In this document: positions 50,410 to 62,390 of the stretch, piece after piece
Position numbering within the stretch: position 1 is the stretch's first letter
Layout of the letters: each line of letters begins with the position of its first letter
From: Lithospermum erythrorhizon
Lineage: Eukaryota > Streptophyta > Magnoliopsida > Boraginales > Boraginaceae
Assembly (NCBI GenBank): GCA_019722365.1
Contig: JADFUC010001763.1
Span: 1-64,000, forward strand
Direction of reading: 5' to 3'
DNA length: 64,000 nt
Notes under the pieces: generated by a model
Told to the model about the DNA's origin: nothing
Databases searched by the model: none
What the model saw: the letters and a program-made list of their open reading frames with translations, nothing else
Program-made: the position numbers and the translations under genes

Positions 50410-51170
50410 GTTTAGCATGCATGAAAGTTTGATGAGTCATAGTAGTTTGTCCTAGTTCCTTTCTCTAGAATCAACTCGTAACGTTCTAATTTCGTGTTTG
50501 AAGATTGGATGTGGAAAAATGTTCTTATAATATATATATAGAGTGACTACGTATGTACACATAAAAATTTCTAAGACAGAAACTTACAAAAAGTCAAGAT
50601 ACTACATACCATAATTAATAAGATGAAAATAAATTATAAATATACAATCCCCAACCCTTCAGTATCAAGTTCGATGTTAAATTGTCAAAATTAAAGATTG
50701 TATGCCTTAGCTTTCCTTACCACACATAAATTTATATGAATTAAATTATTATTATATCAAGTGTTTGTAAGGTATATATAATATATATATATATATATAT
50801 TGAAAAAATAACAAATTTATACATTTCTCATCAAATAATATTACAAGATATATTTAAGTTATTTGAGTTCAAATTTTAATGATCAACCATCATAGTATAA
50901 AATTTTACAATCCTTTAGAGATTAAGAGAATAAGCATACATGAAAGTTTGGTTCACAATTTGTCCCGATTCCTTTGTCATCAAGAATCAACTCATCATAC
51001 TTTATAATTTAATGTATCAACATTGTATCATAGCTAGGTTACGTTTTATATTTGAGGAAATCATTGTTAGGTTATGGCCAAGACATAAGACAATTTTTTA
51101 CAGAAATAGTGAGTAAATACATGATGAATCATGAAACATATCACTTACCCAAAGTCAAGATATATTCTAA
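50410..51170. repeat. Diverged local duplication, about 540 bp apart
   Basis: The string CATGCATGAAAGTTTG at 50416 with TTTGTCC-TAG-TTCCTTT and AGAATCAACTC after it recurs, diverged, at 50937 (CATACATGAAAGTTTG, TTTGTCCCGATTCCTTTG, AAGAATCAACTC). The follow-on piece ACTTACAAAAAGTCAAGATA (50582) recurs as ACTTACCCAAAGTCAAGATA (51145). No coding frame is shared, so this is duplicated non-coding DNA. Confidence 0.65.
50773..50801. repeat. (AT)n microsatellite
   Basis: A run of TA/AT dinucleotides, with one interruption, lies between the two halves of the local duplication. Confidence 0.85.
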
Positions 51171-51938
51171 GATAAAGCCGGTAAATAAAAAAGTTATGAA
51201 TTCGGGATCCATTTTATTGATTTTGGTTTCATTTGTACACATGCATGTTTCAAAATGAGAAGATGATGATCAATAATGGAATCGATGTAGTCAGGAAATG
51301 TATGTGAGATGCAACTGTTTCTGCTTGTCTTAGATCGAAATTCAACGTGAAAAAGGCTGACTTTTTTCTTACAAGAAGTGTCTGTTTGCTTTTTGGAGGA
51401 CAATTGATTTGAAGGAATGAAAGTAAGGCCAAGTAGATAGAGGACTCTTTTGGTTTGTCTTTGTCTGCTTGGTGGCTTCTAGCGTTGAAGATGCCCTCAT
51501 GTTGAAAACTTGAAATGACTCGAGCAGCAAGAAGATTGGGTGGACCTTCATATCCATATATATATACTCCATTATTGTATTGTTTCTTCAATGCAAGAAA
51601 TTTTTGAGTCTTTTGGGGAGTTGGGTTCTGACTTGTCCACAAGGGATTAAGATGTTTGGATGAATACTTTGGGTCTGTCTAGCTGCTTCAGTTCAGTTCT
51701 TAAAAGGACATCATAGAAACATATAAATTTTGATATTTTACTCATGATGCTAATATATAATTTTTGTTTTTGGTAAATTATTAGCGATGAACACTACGAT
51801 TACATAGTTGATTATTATAAATAATTAATATGGAAATTTAGTTAGACCCACCAGCCTATTGAACCATCGACTAAATTGAATGGCAAAAACAAGCATTATA
51901 ACGTTTGGCGCTAGAATTTTAATTTCTACTTCACTGCC
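51171..51938. other. No gene assigned; one 130-codon minus-strand open frame
   Basis: The minus-strand frame 51250-51642 opens MWTSQNPTPQKTQKFLALKK and ends in a hydrophobic tail LLIIIFSF. It matches no family I recognise, and the overlapping frames are similar in length. I regard it as probably chance, with a small possibility of a non-coding transcript here. Confidence 0.3.
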
Positions 51939-52006
51939 GACACCAAATTGATTTTAATGGTTAAAAACTGCGGACACCAAATTGATTTTAATGGTTAAAA
52001 ACCAGA
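51939..52006. repeat. Tandem repeat, two units of 34 bp
   Basis: The unit GACACCAAATTGATTTTAAT followed by GGTTAAAAAC occurs at 51939 and again at 51973 without change over at least 30 bases. It is probably a recent slippage or unequal-exchange duplication. Confidence 0.92.
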
Positions 52007-52223
52007 ATCAGTATTGATTTGGCTCCCAAACTGGATGCTGCTTTGTATTGTGGCGTATATTGTGGTCGTCAATCAGTTGTGTCATCTACAATTGATATCA
52101 AATGTTTTAATGTCATCGACCATTGTATGTGCGGATGCATGCCATTTTTTTACGCTATTATCATCGACCTGGATGCTTGAACGTCACTTTATACCAACAA
52201 AATTAGAAAATTAGTCTTACATT

Positions 52224-52638
52224 ACTACAAAAAAGGGCTTAGACACAAAAAAAACGTCATAATAAGAAGTGTTGTCTAAGTAAAATCACTTTAAGTACTT
52301 AGACAGTGCTCGCATATCGTGCTGTCTAAGTGATTACTTAGACGGAACGTCTCTTAAGCGTTGTCTAAGATTAAAACTTAGATGACGCTTCATTTGAGTG
52401 TCGTGTAAGTATTTTTTCATTTTTTTTTATATAAAACATGTTTCTTTTATGCTTTGTTAAAGGGGATGTATTTTATTTATGTGTATTTTGATTAACCAAG
52501 AAGCGCCGTTTATGATTTTAACTTAAACGACGTTCAACACAGTGCAACACACGAGTATTGTCTAAGTAACACTTAGACAACGCTTTTTTGCCTATGTACT
52601 GTCTAATTGGTGCCTTCTAAGCCCTTTTTTGTAATAGT
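52224..52638. mobile_element. Non-autonomous DNA transposon (CACTA-like) with terminal and many subterminal repeats
   Basis: The left end reads ACTACAAAAAAGGGCTTAGA. The reverse complement of the right end reads ACTATTACAAAAAAGGGCTT followed by AGA, so the terminal inverted repeats match except for a 3-base gap. Inside the 415 bp, the word CTTAGAC or its reverse complement GTCTAAG occurs about nine times in both orientations, often next to GACG/CGTC. ACTACAAAAA-type ends and clustered subterminal repeats are typical of CACTA elements and their MITE derivatives. No transposase is present. Confidence 0.75.
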
Positions 52639-53500
52639 ATCATAAATTGTTTCTATGCTTTTAGTTTTTCGTTCAACCTATTGTTCGATGATATTGTTGG
52701 AATGTTGAATGAAAAATTGGTACTTTGTGTATCACATAGGATAATTGACGAGGCCTGAACTAGTTTAAATAGATGGTAAATCTAGACATAAGTAAAATGT
52801 CCGCAGGTGCACGATGGGCGCAAGTCCATCTAGTATAAAATGTAGTCCGGAAGATAATATAAAACATTAATCTGGGAGCAGGGCCTTGGGGTCTTCCTTG
52901 AACTCGAAGTTATTTTTTTACCCCAAAACATTTGATAACTATATTTTACATCCTGAAAGTCTGAAGACTGTTGAATTATCCCATTGTTGATGAAAGGTTA
53001 CATTCATTGGGTTGTTTTGCTCTATTAACTGTTGTAGAGTTAATAGTTGATAGTGAAGGGTCAAGAGTGACGAATCACCGCCCCTTGATGCTATCTATTT
53101 ATTCATAACAACCTTCATCCATGAAAGAACAACAAATACAAACATCTTCACTTGCAAATTAAAAGGTTTTATTTGGTGATTGCTCTTTCTTTATCTCAAT
53201 TCGTTGAATACTGCTTGGAGTGCTTCTAAGGCAGTGTCGGTTCTAACCATTGTATCTTCGGAATCAGTTGCTTTCTAAAGTCTTAAGCACATACGGGTAC
53301 AACTGTGTTCGTTGAAGCCTTGATTAATGTTTCGCATTTTAGATTTTCTGGCCAAAGTTCTCTATTATTCTTCAATGTTCAACGTTAGTGTCCTAGAAAT
53401 AACAATGAAAATTTAATGAAAAGTAGGATCGGTTGTTTTGATCAAATAATTTTGTTTAGCAAGACATTATGAAACCAAATATTGCGAAAGATCTGATCTG
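52639..53500. other. Intergenic DNA, no gene seen
   Basis: The composition is mixed and there is no open frame with recognisable content. It lies between the CACTA-like element and the LINE relic. Confidence 0.4.
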
Positions 53501-54060
53501 TTTTTTTTACTCAAACGATATGAATGCATTAAGCAAGCAAGAACGATAATACAAAAGTTCACACTAAATTCAACAACGTAAATATTTTAAAAGGGCTTGA
53601 TAAAGCCAACTTGAAAATGTGGTAAGCCACTCTGCCTCCAACACTCCTTGATAATTCTAATGAGCCACTATATGTGCTACAATGTTACTCGTTCTCTTGA
53701 GTACTGGAATTTGACCTTCAAAAAACCCGCCAAATGTAAAATATCGGCTATCACAACCTCGACCTCCGTTGGACACCGCCTCGCCCCATTAATGATATCC
53801 ACAAGTACCTTAGAATCTGTCTCGAGCTCCACCCTTGCGCAACTTTTCTCCCAGGCGAAATGCATACCTTCATGTATTGCTAATGCCTCCGCCACCAAAG
53901 CACTTGAGACAAACTCCACCTGCTTGCACCGTGCCCCATTAGCCACCCCTGTAAGGTCTCTAGTTACTATCCCCAAAGCACCAGATTTGCTCTCCTTCCT
54001 CCACCCTGCGTCGACATTTATCTTGATCCAATTTGTTATTATAAACAATATAAATACTCC
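53500..54060 (-). pseudogene. LINE-type RNase H domain (RVT_3 family) and 3' tail
   Basis: The 123-codon minus-strand frame (53677-54048) reads WIKINVDAGWRKESKSGALG then IVTRDLTG, SSALVAEALAIHEGM and VELETDSKVLVDIING. This is the plant LINE-associated RNase H-like domain, with the catalytic Asp (NVDAG), Glu (AEALA) and Asp (ETDS) present. After a frame break it continues through VAH- and LEAEWL-like words near 53620-53680 and then runs into a 3' tail ending in an A-run near 53500 (TTTTTTT on the plus strand). RT is absent, so this is a 5'-truncated copy, as is usual for LINEs. Confidence 0.85.
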
Positions 54061-56504
54061 ATATAATAAGTTATTTGAATAGATTGGTTGACAATAATAG
54101 TACTTCGTATTAGTTATGTAATTAAATATAATTGAGGTCCAATTTAACTATATTTATTGTCATTGTATTAAAAGGTAATGACGTCTTTACACTTTGAATG
54201 ACTTCAATTGTTTCAATTAGAATTGGTCCTCTTTTCACTTTAAATTTCATCAACTGTTGGTCCGAAGATGAGGAAAAAATAGATCAAAGAGACTGCTATT
54301 TTGATGTCAACCATATAAGAACCTGTATATTTTACGGAAAAGAAGACCCCCTCAAGCTGAGAGTGAAATCGAGGAGGACACAAAGATGCCGACAAGAAAC
54401 TGAAAATAAAAATTAGTACATCTCAACTCCATTTCTTTGGTATTACATGGTTAAGAAAATCAAAGACAAGGGAAAAGTGACAAACTCACCTTTGCCCATG
54501 AGTTTTAGTTTTCAAACTCCCATGCACATAAAACATAGAATCATCAACCATGCATTATAATGTTTTTAAGTGATGTATATATAATTCGAAATACTACCTT
54601 CACGGGACCACGGCTCCATCTCTAGCGATAGTTTGTTTATTACGGAGTATTATAAGGTTTAAGTGACGTTTAAAATTTTTTGATATGTTTTTTTACAAAA
54701 TATTATACATATTAAAAAATTAAATACTCCCTCCTTTCTTGTTCCAACAAAGATTGTCTAGACCTTTTAAAAAATTTAAGATATGACATATTTAATACAG
54801 AATACTAATTAGAATTGACATATTTTCTAAAATTCATATAAACATTGGTCAAAAGAAACAAGTTATTGAAAATGAAAAAGTGTAAAAATAGACCATTTTT
54901 ATCACCAGGAATTAATTGAACTCAACCGTTTTTCCTCCCAAGAAAGAAAAAACTTTATTTGTCATCAAAACAGTCTTTCACGGGTATGATAACCACCTTT
55001 TTAGTGGTCATTCTTACTATTTTTCATATGTTTTTTGTTATTTTGTTTTCTAAAGGATAAGATCTTGTTGATCTAACACATTTTTTTATGTTTTAGTGTA
55101 GTTTTGTCTCATTTCCGCTTTGATTGATAATTGCTCTTCGATCTCTTTCTCCAACTGAAGCATATTTTCTTCTAATACATAACTTTTTTCTAAAGGATAG
55201 ATTGATGATTAATATATTGGGTGAATGTATATACGGCCTCCTAGCTTTTATTATAAATGCTAATTGTGCCCACAGCTTTTTTCTATATTACCATCTTTTG
55301 CCCTTTAATTAATTTTACTTCCTCAATTACTTTTATATTCCTTTACATAATTAATACTTCATTATATTCAATATTAAAATTATTTATATCAAGCATAATT
55401 GTTATAGATTATTTTAAAAATACATTACATATATATATATATATATTTAACCCTTTTTCAGGATGCCAATTATTTTTGATTTAAATCATTTATTGATATT
55501 TGGTCCAAACCGTAGAATTACTACCAATACGATTGAATTAGGGAGACATATATATATTTAACTTTTTTGTGATGTTAATTGCTTAAACTAATGAAAAATC
55601 ATGCTACCAAACAAATAATTAAGCTAGGATTTAGTACAGTCAAATAATCCAAATGGTAAAATACATTTAATATTTTATGCAATCAACAATTAACTCAATT
55701 TTGTGCAAGTCTTAATCAACAAAGAAATTTCCATTATTCTGCACTTAATAACCCCTTTGCAAAACGAGTCGGAGTTCATTTTTGCTCATTAAATACGGAA
55801 GTGGAAGAAATCAATGTAATCACAAAGTTTAAGAAATCGTTTGCTAAATAATATTAGCACACGGTTGTTTAAAGAATGTTTTAAACTAACAACTGATACA
55901 TCACGATCAATACGTGATTAAGTGGATGAAATTTTAGTCGGTATATATTTAATCCCATTTTTATTTTATTAAAAATAAATATATCAAATTTATGTAAATT
56001 AAAATTATCGATCCAAATTTAAATTATTTAAAATGTTAAAGTGTAAATGTCTCTAAATAAATAAATTAATTTTTAGCTTAATTAATAAAAATGATAAGGT
56101 AAATACGGAAGTATAATATTCAATAAGATATTTTATTTTACGCATGGACCTAATCATAACAATATAAAACTCGGGACCTAAATTCAGAATAAAAAACTCA
56201 GCACCAATCGGTATTTAGCATAAACTCGTGGACCCGAACGCTATTCACTCCTTAATATATTTGTGTACAATGCAGTGAGTGAATGCAACAACTGGCCCAA
56301 AGAAACGCGTCAAGCCAGATTTTGTCTCTATGTTTCACAGCTATTACCTATTAAGATATGTATTTCCTATTTTATCCCTAATTTAACGGGGAATAAGCAC
56401 AATTAATTTTTGCGCCATAGTTGGACATTGCGGATCAAATATACTCAAGCAGCTTTTATGCCATTGTGAAGTTTCAACATTATGTAAATGGTCTCTCAAG
56501 TAGT
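54061..56504. other. AT-rich intergenic DNA with MITE traces
   Basis: At 54725 a single TACTCCCTCCTTTCTTGTTC end of a Stowaway-like element is visible without a clear right end, and TACGGAGTA occurs at 54639. There is an (AT)n run at 55429-55447. The open frames here (60-75 codons) are hydrophobic and AT-driven, with no motif. No gene is supported. Confidence 0.4.
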
Positions 56505-57086
56505 ATACACGGTTCTCATTTGATCCATAACACCTAATATTAATTACTTTGTAATATTTGAAAATATATCTGTATTAAGATTATGTTATATATTCAAATT
56601 AAATATTTTAAGATAATTATTATAATATTATGTCAAATATTTTAATACTGTGATATTAACTTTGAGTAATATTAATAAATTTTAATATAAGTTTATTATC
56701 CTTTCAATTTTTATTAAGTGAAATATTCAATAAAAGAATGTTCACATTAAATACTTTATTATGAATCTACTGATTGCTGGTGTTTCAACAAAAATCGCTT
56801 CCACTCTCACACTTTTTTTCCTCCAAACTCTCTTTTTCCCTCCACAACAAACTCAGATGCATTTCACATCTCATAATCCTGCTTAATTATTGATTTAATA
56901 CCAACAAATCATATTATTTTATAAAAATATCAAAAATTAAAATATCTTCAAATTGAAAGATTCAATAAATATAATATTGAATTATTATATTTTTGTTTTT
57001 ATATATTATATAATCACTAAACTTATATAGGTTACATTACATATATTAATATTATATAATGTACTTTTTTAATTTGTGTATATAAT

Positions 57087-57136
<50 letters not shown>

Positions 57137-57405
57137 GTATATGATTGATGTATTTAATGTGAACATTCTTTTAGTGAATATTTCATAATAAATATTAAGG
57201 ATAATAAACTTATAATAAAATATATTAATGTTACTCAAAGTTGATATATTAAAATATTTCAAAATAATACTATATTAGTTATCCTAAAATATTTAATTCT
57301 AATATATATACCTTAAAATCTTAATCTACAGATATTTTTCAAATATTTCAAATATTATAAACTAATTAAATTAAGGTATTAGAGACCAAATTATAACTGG
57401 CATTT
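56505..57405. repeat. Large inverted repeat (arms about 250 bp, loop about 380 bp)
   Basis: The left arm, about 56510-56768, pairs with the right arm, about 57143-57400, in reverse complement. For example GAATGTTCACATTAAATACT (near 56736) faces the complement of GTATTTAATGTGAACATTCT (near 57151), and the outer ends ATTTGATCCATAACACC and (complement) ATTTGGTCTCTAATACC also match. The arms are AT-rich and differ by small gaps. The loop holds a CT-rich piece (56810-56850) and a long (AT)n run. The structure fits a foldback or MITE-like element. Confidence 0.8.
57088..57142. repeat. (AT)n microsatellite in the inverted-repeat loop
   Basis: About 33 bases of pure AT dinucleotide are followed by TG-interrupted ATAT units. 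It lies next to the right arm of the inverted repeat. Confidence 0.95.
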
Positions 57406-58503
57406 ATTAATTAACAGTGACTATTTCTCAAGAACCTCGCAACTTACGACACAACAATCTTTTAAAATTATACTAATTCCCCAAAATGCCCAACAATTGT
57501 GCAAAACCGTTAATTGGTAACGGCTACGCAAATTAGGGACGAATTAACCATTTCAGATACCAATCTGGGGATCATTTCTACAACGCTGCCACTTATAAAG
57601 GACAAAGTAAAAATTCACATACTTATTATATCATCATTGCAGTTTACCTCCAAATATAACAAGCAACTTATTTATTTAGATAACATTTTTTTTTCTAAAA
57701 TTAAGACAAAATATACTTGGTTATTTGGTATATCATTTCAAAGGAACGAAGAGTTTTGACAAAGAATCTCCTGTGACTAGGTTTGGTAATCGTGCTGTGG
57801 TTTGAAACAGTACTGCTGCTTCAACCAGTTTTCTCCTTATCTAGCTCAGTGAATTACCCTAGAAGTCGAAAGCATGTTTTTTCAACCTTATACCCGAAGT
57901 TCGCTCGCTGATATGTCACAAACTCACCGCCCATCAAACTGGACAGACAGACCAACAAGACGTGGGCCTTCAAGAGCAGATCGCGACAAAGCAACCGAAT
58001 AAACTGGGATCCTGATTCCACCATGCCAAAAGCATGCCCAAAATAAACTAAGTCAAGTCACCTAATGCAGCAAGAGAGAATGTAGGATTAACGACGTGAT
58101 TCGGCTCCATTAAAAGGTAATTAAGTCCCAATTATTTAGTCCATAATTTGAGCCGGCTTAATCATTAATCGACAACGAAAGAGCTAGTCAAGACTCAATT
58201 CCAAGTAACCGTCCGGGTAAACTATAAAGCGGTAAACCTTAAGGTCAAATCAAGTAAGTTCACTTTTGATAATTTCTTTTCGTAAACTAAACTCTTCAAT
58301 CCTTTACCGATACGATCGCCGGAGTGTTTCCTACAGGCAACCGATCCTGTTTTCAGAACTCCTCATTGAGATCCAAAGTATCAAAGCCTCGACTGAGGAT
58401 TTGGCGATCCGCCTAGCACCGAAAACTGCACAGACGAATATCAAGCGACTATAACGGAAGACTTTCATTAAAAAGTCATCACCACACATTTTCAACTATT
58501 ATC
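57406..58503. other. DNA upstream of gypsy copy 3; possible 5' LTR and leader
   Basis: From about 57770 the composition becomes more balanced, as in the gypsy copies, and there is no coding evidence. By position before the gag start at 58504 it should hold the 5' LTR and primer-binding site, but no second LTR copy is available to confirm it. Confidence 0.35.
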
Positions 58504-60169
58504 ATGGAAACAAACGGGAGTAACGCAACAACCTTCACGGAAACTAACCCGGACGATCCCCATGATCGCCAAGATAACAACGCCTCTAATCTTCTATATC
58601 CCTAACTACCAACCCACGGACCCTGTGGAACCGCGCCCGAGTGGGAAATTCACATCCACCGGAGATATTTGATAATCCACGATGACGGGGACCACATTTG
58701 ATGATACATCGGGCCTCCGGGAGCAAGCACTCTAACCTGTAAGTGAGAATCCCATGGAAAGACGGGCCCATCTAGAGGATTTTAGCACATCATACCCTCA
58801 AGACACAAAGTGGAATGAGCCGGGCAATCTGGGGACAAAGTCGCCACGAGGCCACAACACAAGCAGGCGCGGCCTGCCTCATTTATAACGGTAGCCTTAT
58901 TAACGCAGCGGAAGCACTCTCATGGTAGTTTCCGACAAACGAAAGCGAGGACTATCACAGAATTGGGCGGCTGGGCTCCGTTTCGCCTACTATGACGTTA
59001 AGGTGGTCAAACTCCCCGTGGTTTACCAAATCACCGGGAAGACGGATCCGGGCGATATCAAGGAGTTTCAGCCTCAGATGTCTTTCACCACCAAATTGAC
59101 AACAGTAAGCCACTGTCACAAAGATCACCTCCTTCGAGGAGCCTAAAACCAGCCACCAGACTCCGCGCTGGGAGTGGACAAGCACTATAAGTGACGAGCA
59201 CTGATTTATCATTGGGATAGCCAGAGCCGAAATAATCGCTCTTCCGTGAGCGATTTCAACGGACGTCAACCTGATACCTGTGGCCAATCAAAGATTGCTG
59301 TGGATTGCTCAAGGAAGTGCTTCGCGACCAGCAAGTTCAAGGAGCTACTCAAGAGGCAGATTTTGGTGAGGCAAAAAAGAGGACCGAAAGGACAGAGGAG
59401 GTTCGTGTATTATCATCAAAGCACCAGCCTCGGCGCCTGGCTGATCCGAGCACTGATAGCCTGTTTACCTGTGACCGAGGGCGCCATTTTCTACTCCAAC
59501 GATCCGAGGAAAAAGGGGGAGGTTAAGAGTGGAGCATCAAGCAAATTAGCCCCTCACACCTCAAACGTGTTCCTAGAAATCAAACCAGGATATTATGTTC
59601 TGCTGGTACCACGGGCACGATACCGACATCGCCGGCACCAAGATCGGTGATAGAAGTCATTCAACAGGAGCAGCTTGATAATTATATCTACGCGATATCT
59701 GGGACTGCACTTCGACAGGACAGTCAGATCCCCTGATGGACTCCTCCCAACATTACCGGAAGAGTAAGAATGTCTCCGAGGCGTGACGGAGTGGGAGATT
59801 CTCGGGGAAGGCTAGACGGCATATGTCGTCGGGGACAGAACCAGTTCCTGATTGTCCTTTCCACAACAGATCCACCGGTCATCACCCGCTATACCAACTT
59901 TGCGTGGACTTGACGCCGGTAACGCAGCTCGTACATCTCTCTCCCCAGATGTGTATCTAAGTCAGCGAATGAAGCCGGACGCAGACGCACTGCCACCCGA
60001 CAAGCGGGCTTCATCGATAAGCGTAAGCCCGCTGGGACTTTCAAACCCCGCGTTACACGGGCAAAGACCAGAAGCAGCCACAAGTGGCGCGGGGTTCACG
60101 ATTATTGACATATGTGAAGAGGCTGCCGCTGCCACCTGGAAGATATCTTTTATGGTGCCTCGCATCTCA

Positions 60170-60620
60170 GAACGGAGTACAAGATCTATCGCTAGAAGTT
60201 ATGGTCTCTCGGCTCGAAGAATGCGGGAGCCACAGATTTGGTGGATGGTCAATAAGTGTTCTCCACCCATATCAATTCGTAACATGGAAATTTACGCCAA
60301 GCATGCCTTCATCGAAAGTCAGAGCCGCCAACTGTTAACCTCCCGAGCTTAAAATCATGAAGTACAACCCGCGGCTCAACCCGACAATCGTATTCTGAGC
60401 GACCTCCCGACAAGTTCCTGGTTATATGATTACCAAAGTGAATTGAGCCCAATCCCGACAAGATAGGCTTTCACGCAGCCACGCATATCACACAAACAAT
60501 GCATGAGCATATATCGGGACTAGAGATTGGCTGGGCCGACTGTGTTTTTATCTCAAGAAAGTTAATGAACTCACCCTTCTTCAATGCCATAAAGAAGGAG
60601 AGAGACTTCGAATGGACCTG
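60170..60620 (+). pseudogene. Gypsy copy 3 reverse transcriptase remnant
   Basis: Words from the RT palm and thumb appear in order in shifted frames: EVMV-GSKNAGAT (60195-60235), VFSTHIN (60258-60280), NMEIYA (60282-60300, where NMEIYVDD is expected, so the catalytic box is lost), a KFLV/PNPDKI-like stretch (60408-60465), and KKERDFEWT (60592-60618), the start of the RNase H connection. Confidence 0.8.
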
Positions 60621-61204
60621 CAGCCACAGATGTCCTTTCGTATCAAGTGCATACCTCCCCAGCCTCAACAACTATTACCAAGGCCTACAAGGACGCTCCT
60701 ACATTTATCTAGCCGTCTCAAGTCAAGACTCAGTTGTTGTCCTCGTCCGAAAGAGGAGGCGTGTGAGCCGTGTACCACGTCACCGCAAGGATTATAAATA
60801 CGTATCCCATAACGGTAGTTTGGCTTTCGATTGGGCAACTGGAAATTCTAAGCCTTATTTTGAGGCATACTGCGGAAGTAATCACATCAACCACATCGCG
60901 CGCGCAACATCGGAGAACCAAAGTGAGTTTCCACTCCTCCAATATGGATCACTTGACGAGTATCAAAGCCCAGCCCTGCACGACTCACGGCAGATACAAT
61001 GAGTTAATTCGGTACGCCGCTGAGTCACGAGTATGGTTGTCAGATGTGGTCAAATGACTTCGTGTTAGGATACACAACGGAATCTCTAGGGGCAACGCAA
61101 ACGCCTGGGCCGGATAATCCATATATATCCACATCAAGCAAGAATTAGGTGATTGCCATGGGGCGGCGACAATCAACAAAAAGGCAAGGTTCTACCCGTA
61201 GCGT

Positions 61205-61222
61205 CAGCGCGCAAGCGCGCTG
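61205..61222. other. Perfect 18-nt GC hairpin
   Basis: CAGCGCGC-AA-GCGCGCTG forms an 8-bp stem with a 2-base loop, near the 3' limit of gypsy copy 3. It is probably incidental. Confidence 0.5.
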
Positions 61223-61371
61223 CCAAGCCCACTTTTGTACTCCCTTGTTATAAATAAAAGGTCAGTCCACCAACGTTTCTAATAGTTCGAACAAGTTCCC
61301 ATGCGGGTAGTTTCACTATAAACCGGCCGCCCATACAGATCGACCAAGAGCAAATCGTCAGGTGTGTAGAA

Positions 61372-62390
61372 TCTTGTCGAAATCACCAAAACGGCCCCTT
61401 TATTACGCCCACAAGGAGCATCAGAATGCTGGTTAAATGACACATCGAACTTAGTGTTCACCTTAGTAATCAGATATTACTAGCGCGAAGCTCATGATAA
61501 TTTGGGCGGCGAGCTTATCATAGATCTTACTATTAATCGTTATAATAATAGTACTGTCAATTATTATTATTATTATACAACTTACTATTATCCTGAGCCT
61601 AAGGTCAAGCACATACAAATGATATTCAATTATATTTCATGCATTTAAATTAAACGAGATTTCATGGAATTGAGATGATTCTGTAATGTATATATATTCT
61701 TTTACCGTAAAATATATATCACTTAACATCAATTGGTTAAACTCGCGTTTAATCAATTAAGAATCGAAATTGACGAATAACTGATAAGTTATTCGATAAT
61801 GACCGTTAGTATTTTACCCACTCAAGGTTAATTAAAATGTGTAACAACTCACTACCGACTCACAGATTGTGGTGCCCATGCCCACTCAAGCTTAATATCA
61901 TCGAGTTAAATTGATTTCTTAACGGGGCCGCTTAACGGCCGACTAAAGGTATTTAACAACAACAACAGCACATCATCATCATCAACAAAAAAGAGAGATG
62001 AGAGAGAGAGAGAGAGAGACAAGGTTTTTCATTTCAAGAAAACTTTACCTCCCTCTCAAAAGCCGCTTCCTCCCAAGAATCGAAGAGATTTTCTTCCAAT
62101 TTTGTCTATATCTCTGAAGAAGTTCAAGTCTACGGATTCGTTTCCTCGTGCGTGGAATCTGTGAGGACATCATTTCTACAATGTCTTCTGGAGAGGTTTT
62201 TCAAGCGGGCTTTTCAGCGAGATATTTCAGGGTTTCCTTGCACATTTCACCAGAATGTAAAGCATTCTTACTATTCACATTTCGCAATATTACGTTGTTG
62301 TATTTACTTATCATTTTATGAATCCGGGATGTATGAATTTGGTATTTTATCACAATAAAATTCATACTAGATTATAACAAATACTTTGCA
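61372..62390 (+). repeat. Copia-family 5' LTR (+), about 1019 bp
   Basis: Boundaries come from alignment to the nested element's LTRs. The first bases are mutated (TCTTG for TGTTG). Inside it is a CAA/CAT-rich and (GA)n stretch at 61957-62019 that the other two LTRs lack in this form. The downstream third (62040-62330) is the most diverged. Confidence 0.75.
61957..62019. repeat. CAA/CAT-rich run and (GA)n microsatellite
   Basis: AACAACAACAAC, CATCATCATCATC and then a pure GA run (62000-62019) follow one another inside the copia LTR. Confidence 0.9.

Larger units (their letters stand above)
58504..61260 (+). mobile_element. Ty3/gypsy (Tat-like) element copy 3, truncated after RNase H
   Basis: A gag start is visible at 58504 (METNGSNATTFTE). 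The gag finger appears near 59597-59625 in shifted frames (HGHDT type). The RT palm is near 60195-60300 (reads SKNAGATDLVDGQ then VFSTHINS, equivalent to copy 1 GLKNAGAT...NKVFSTQI). The connection segment IKKERDFEWTC is at 60589-60620, and RT-linked RNase H remains run to about 61000. The archaeal-type RNase H and integrase are missing. Frames are broken by short deletions throughout. It ends just before the copia LTR at 61372. Confidence 0.82.

Noticed and set aside
57088..57142. Long AT run as a possible CRISPR-like or satellite array
   Set aside because: It is a simple dinucleotide microsatellite with no spacers.
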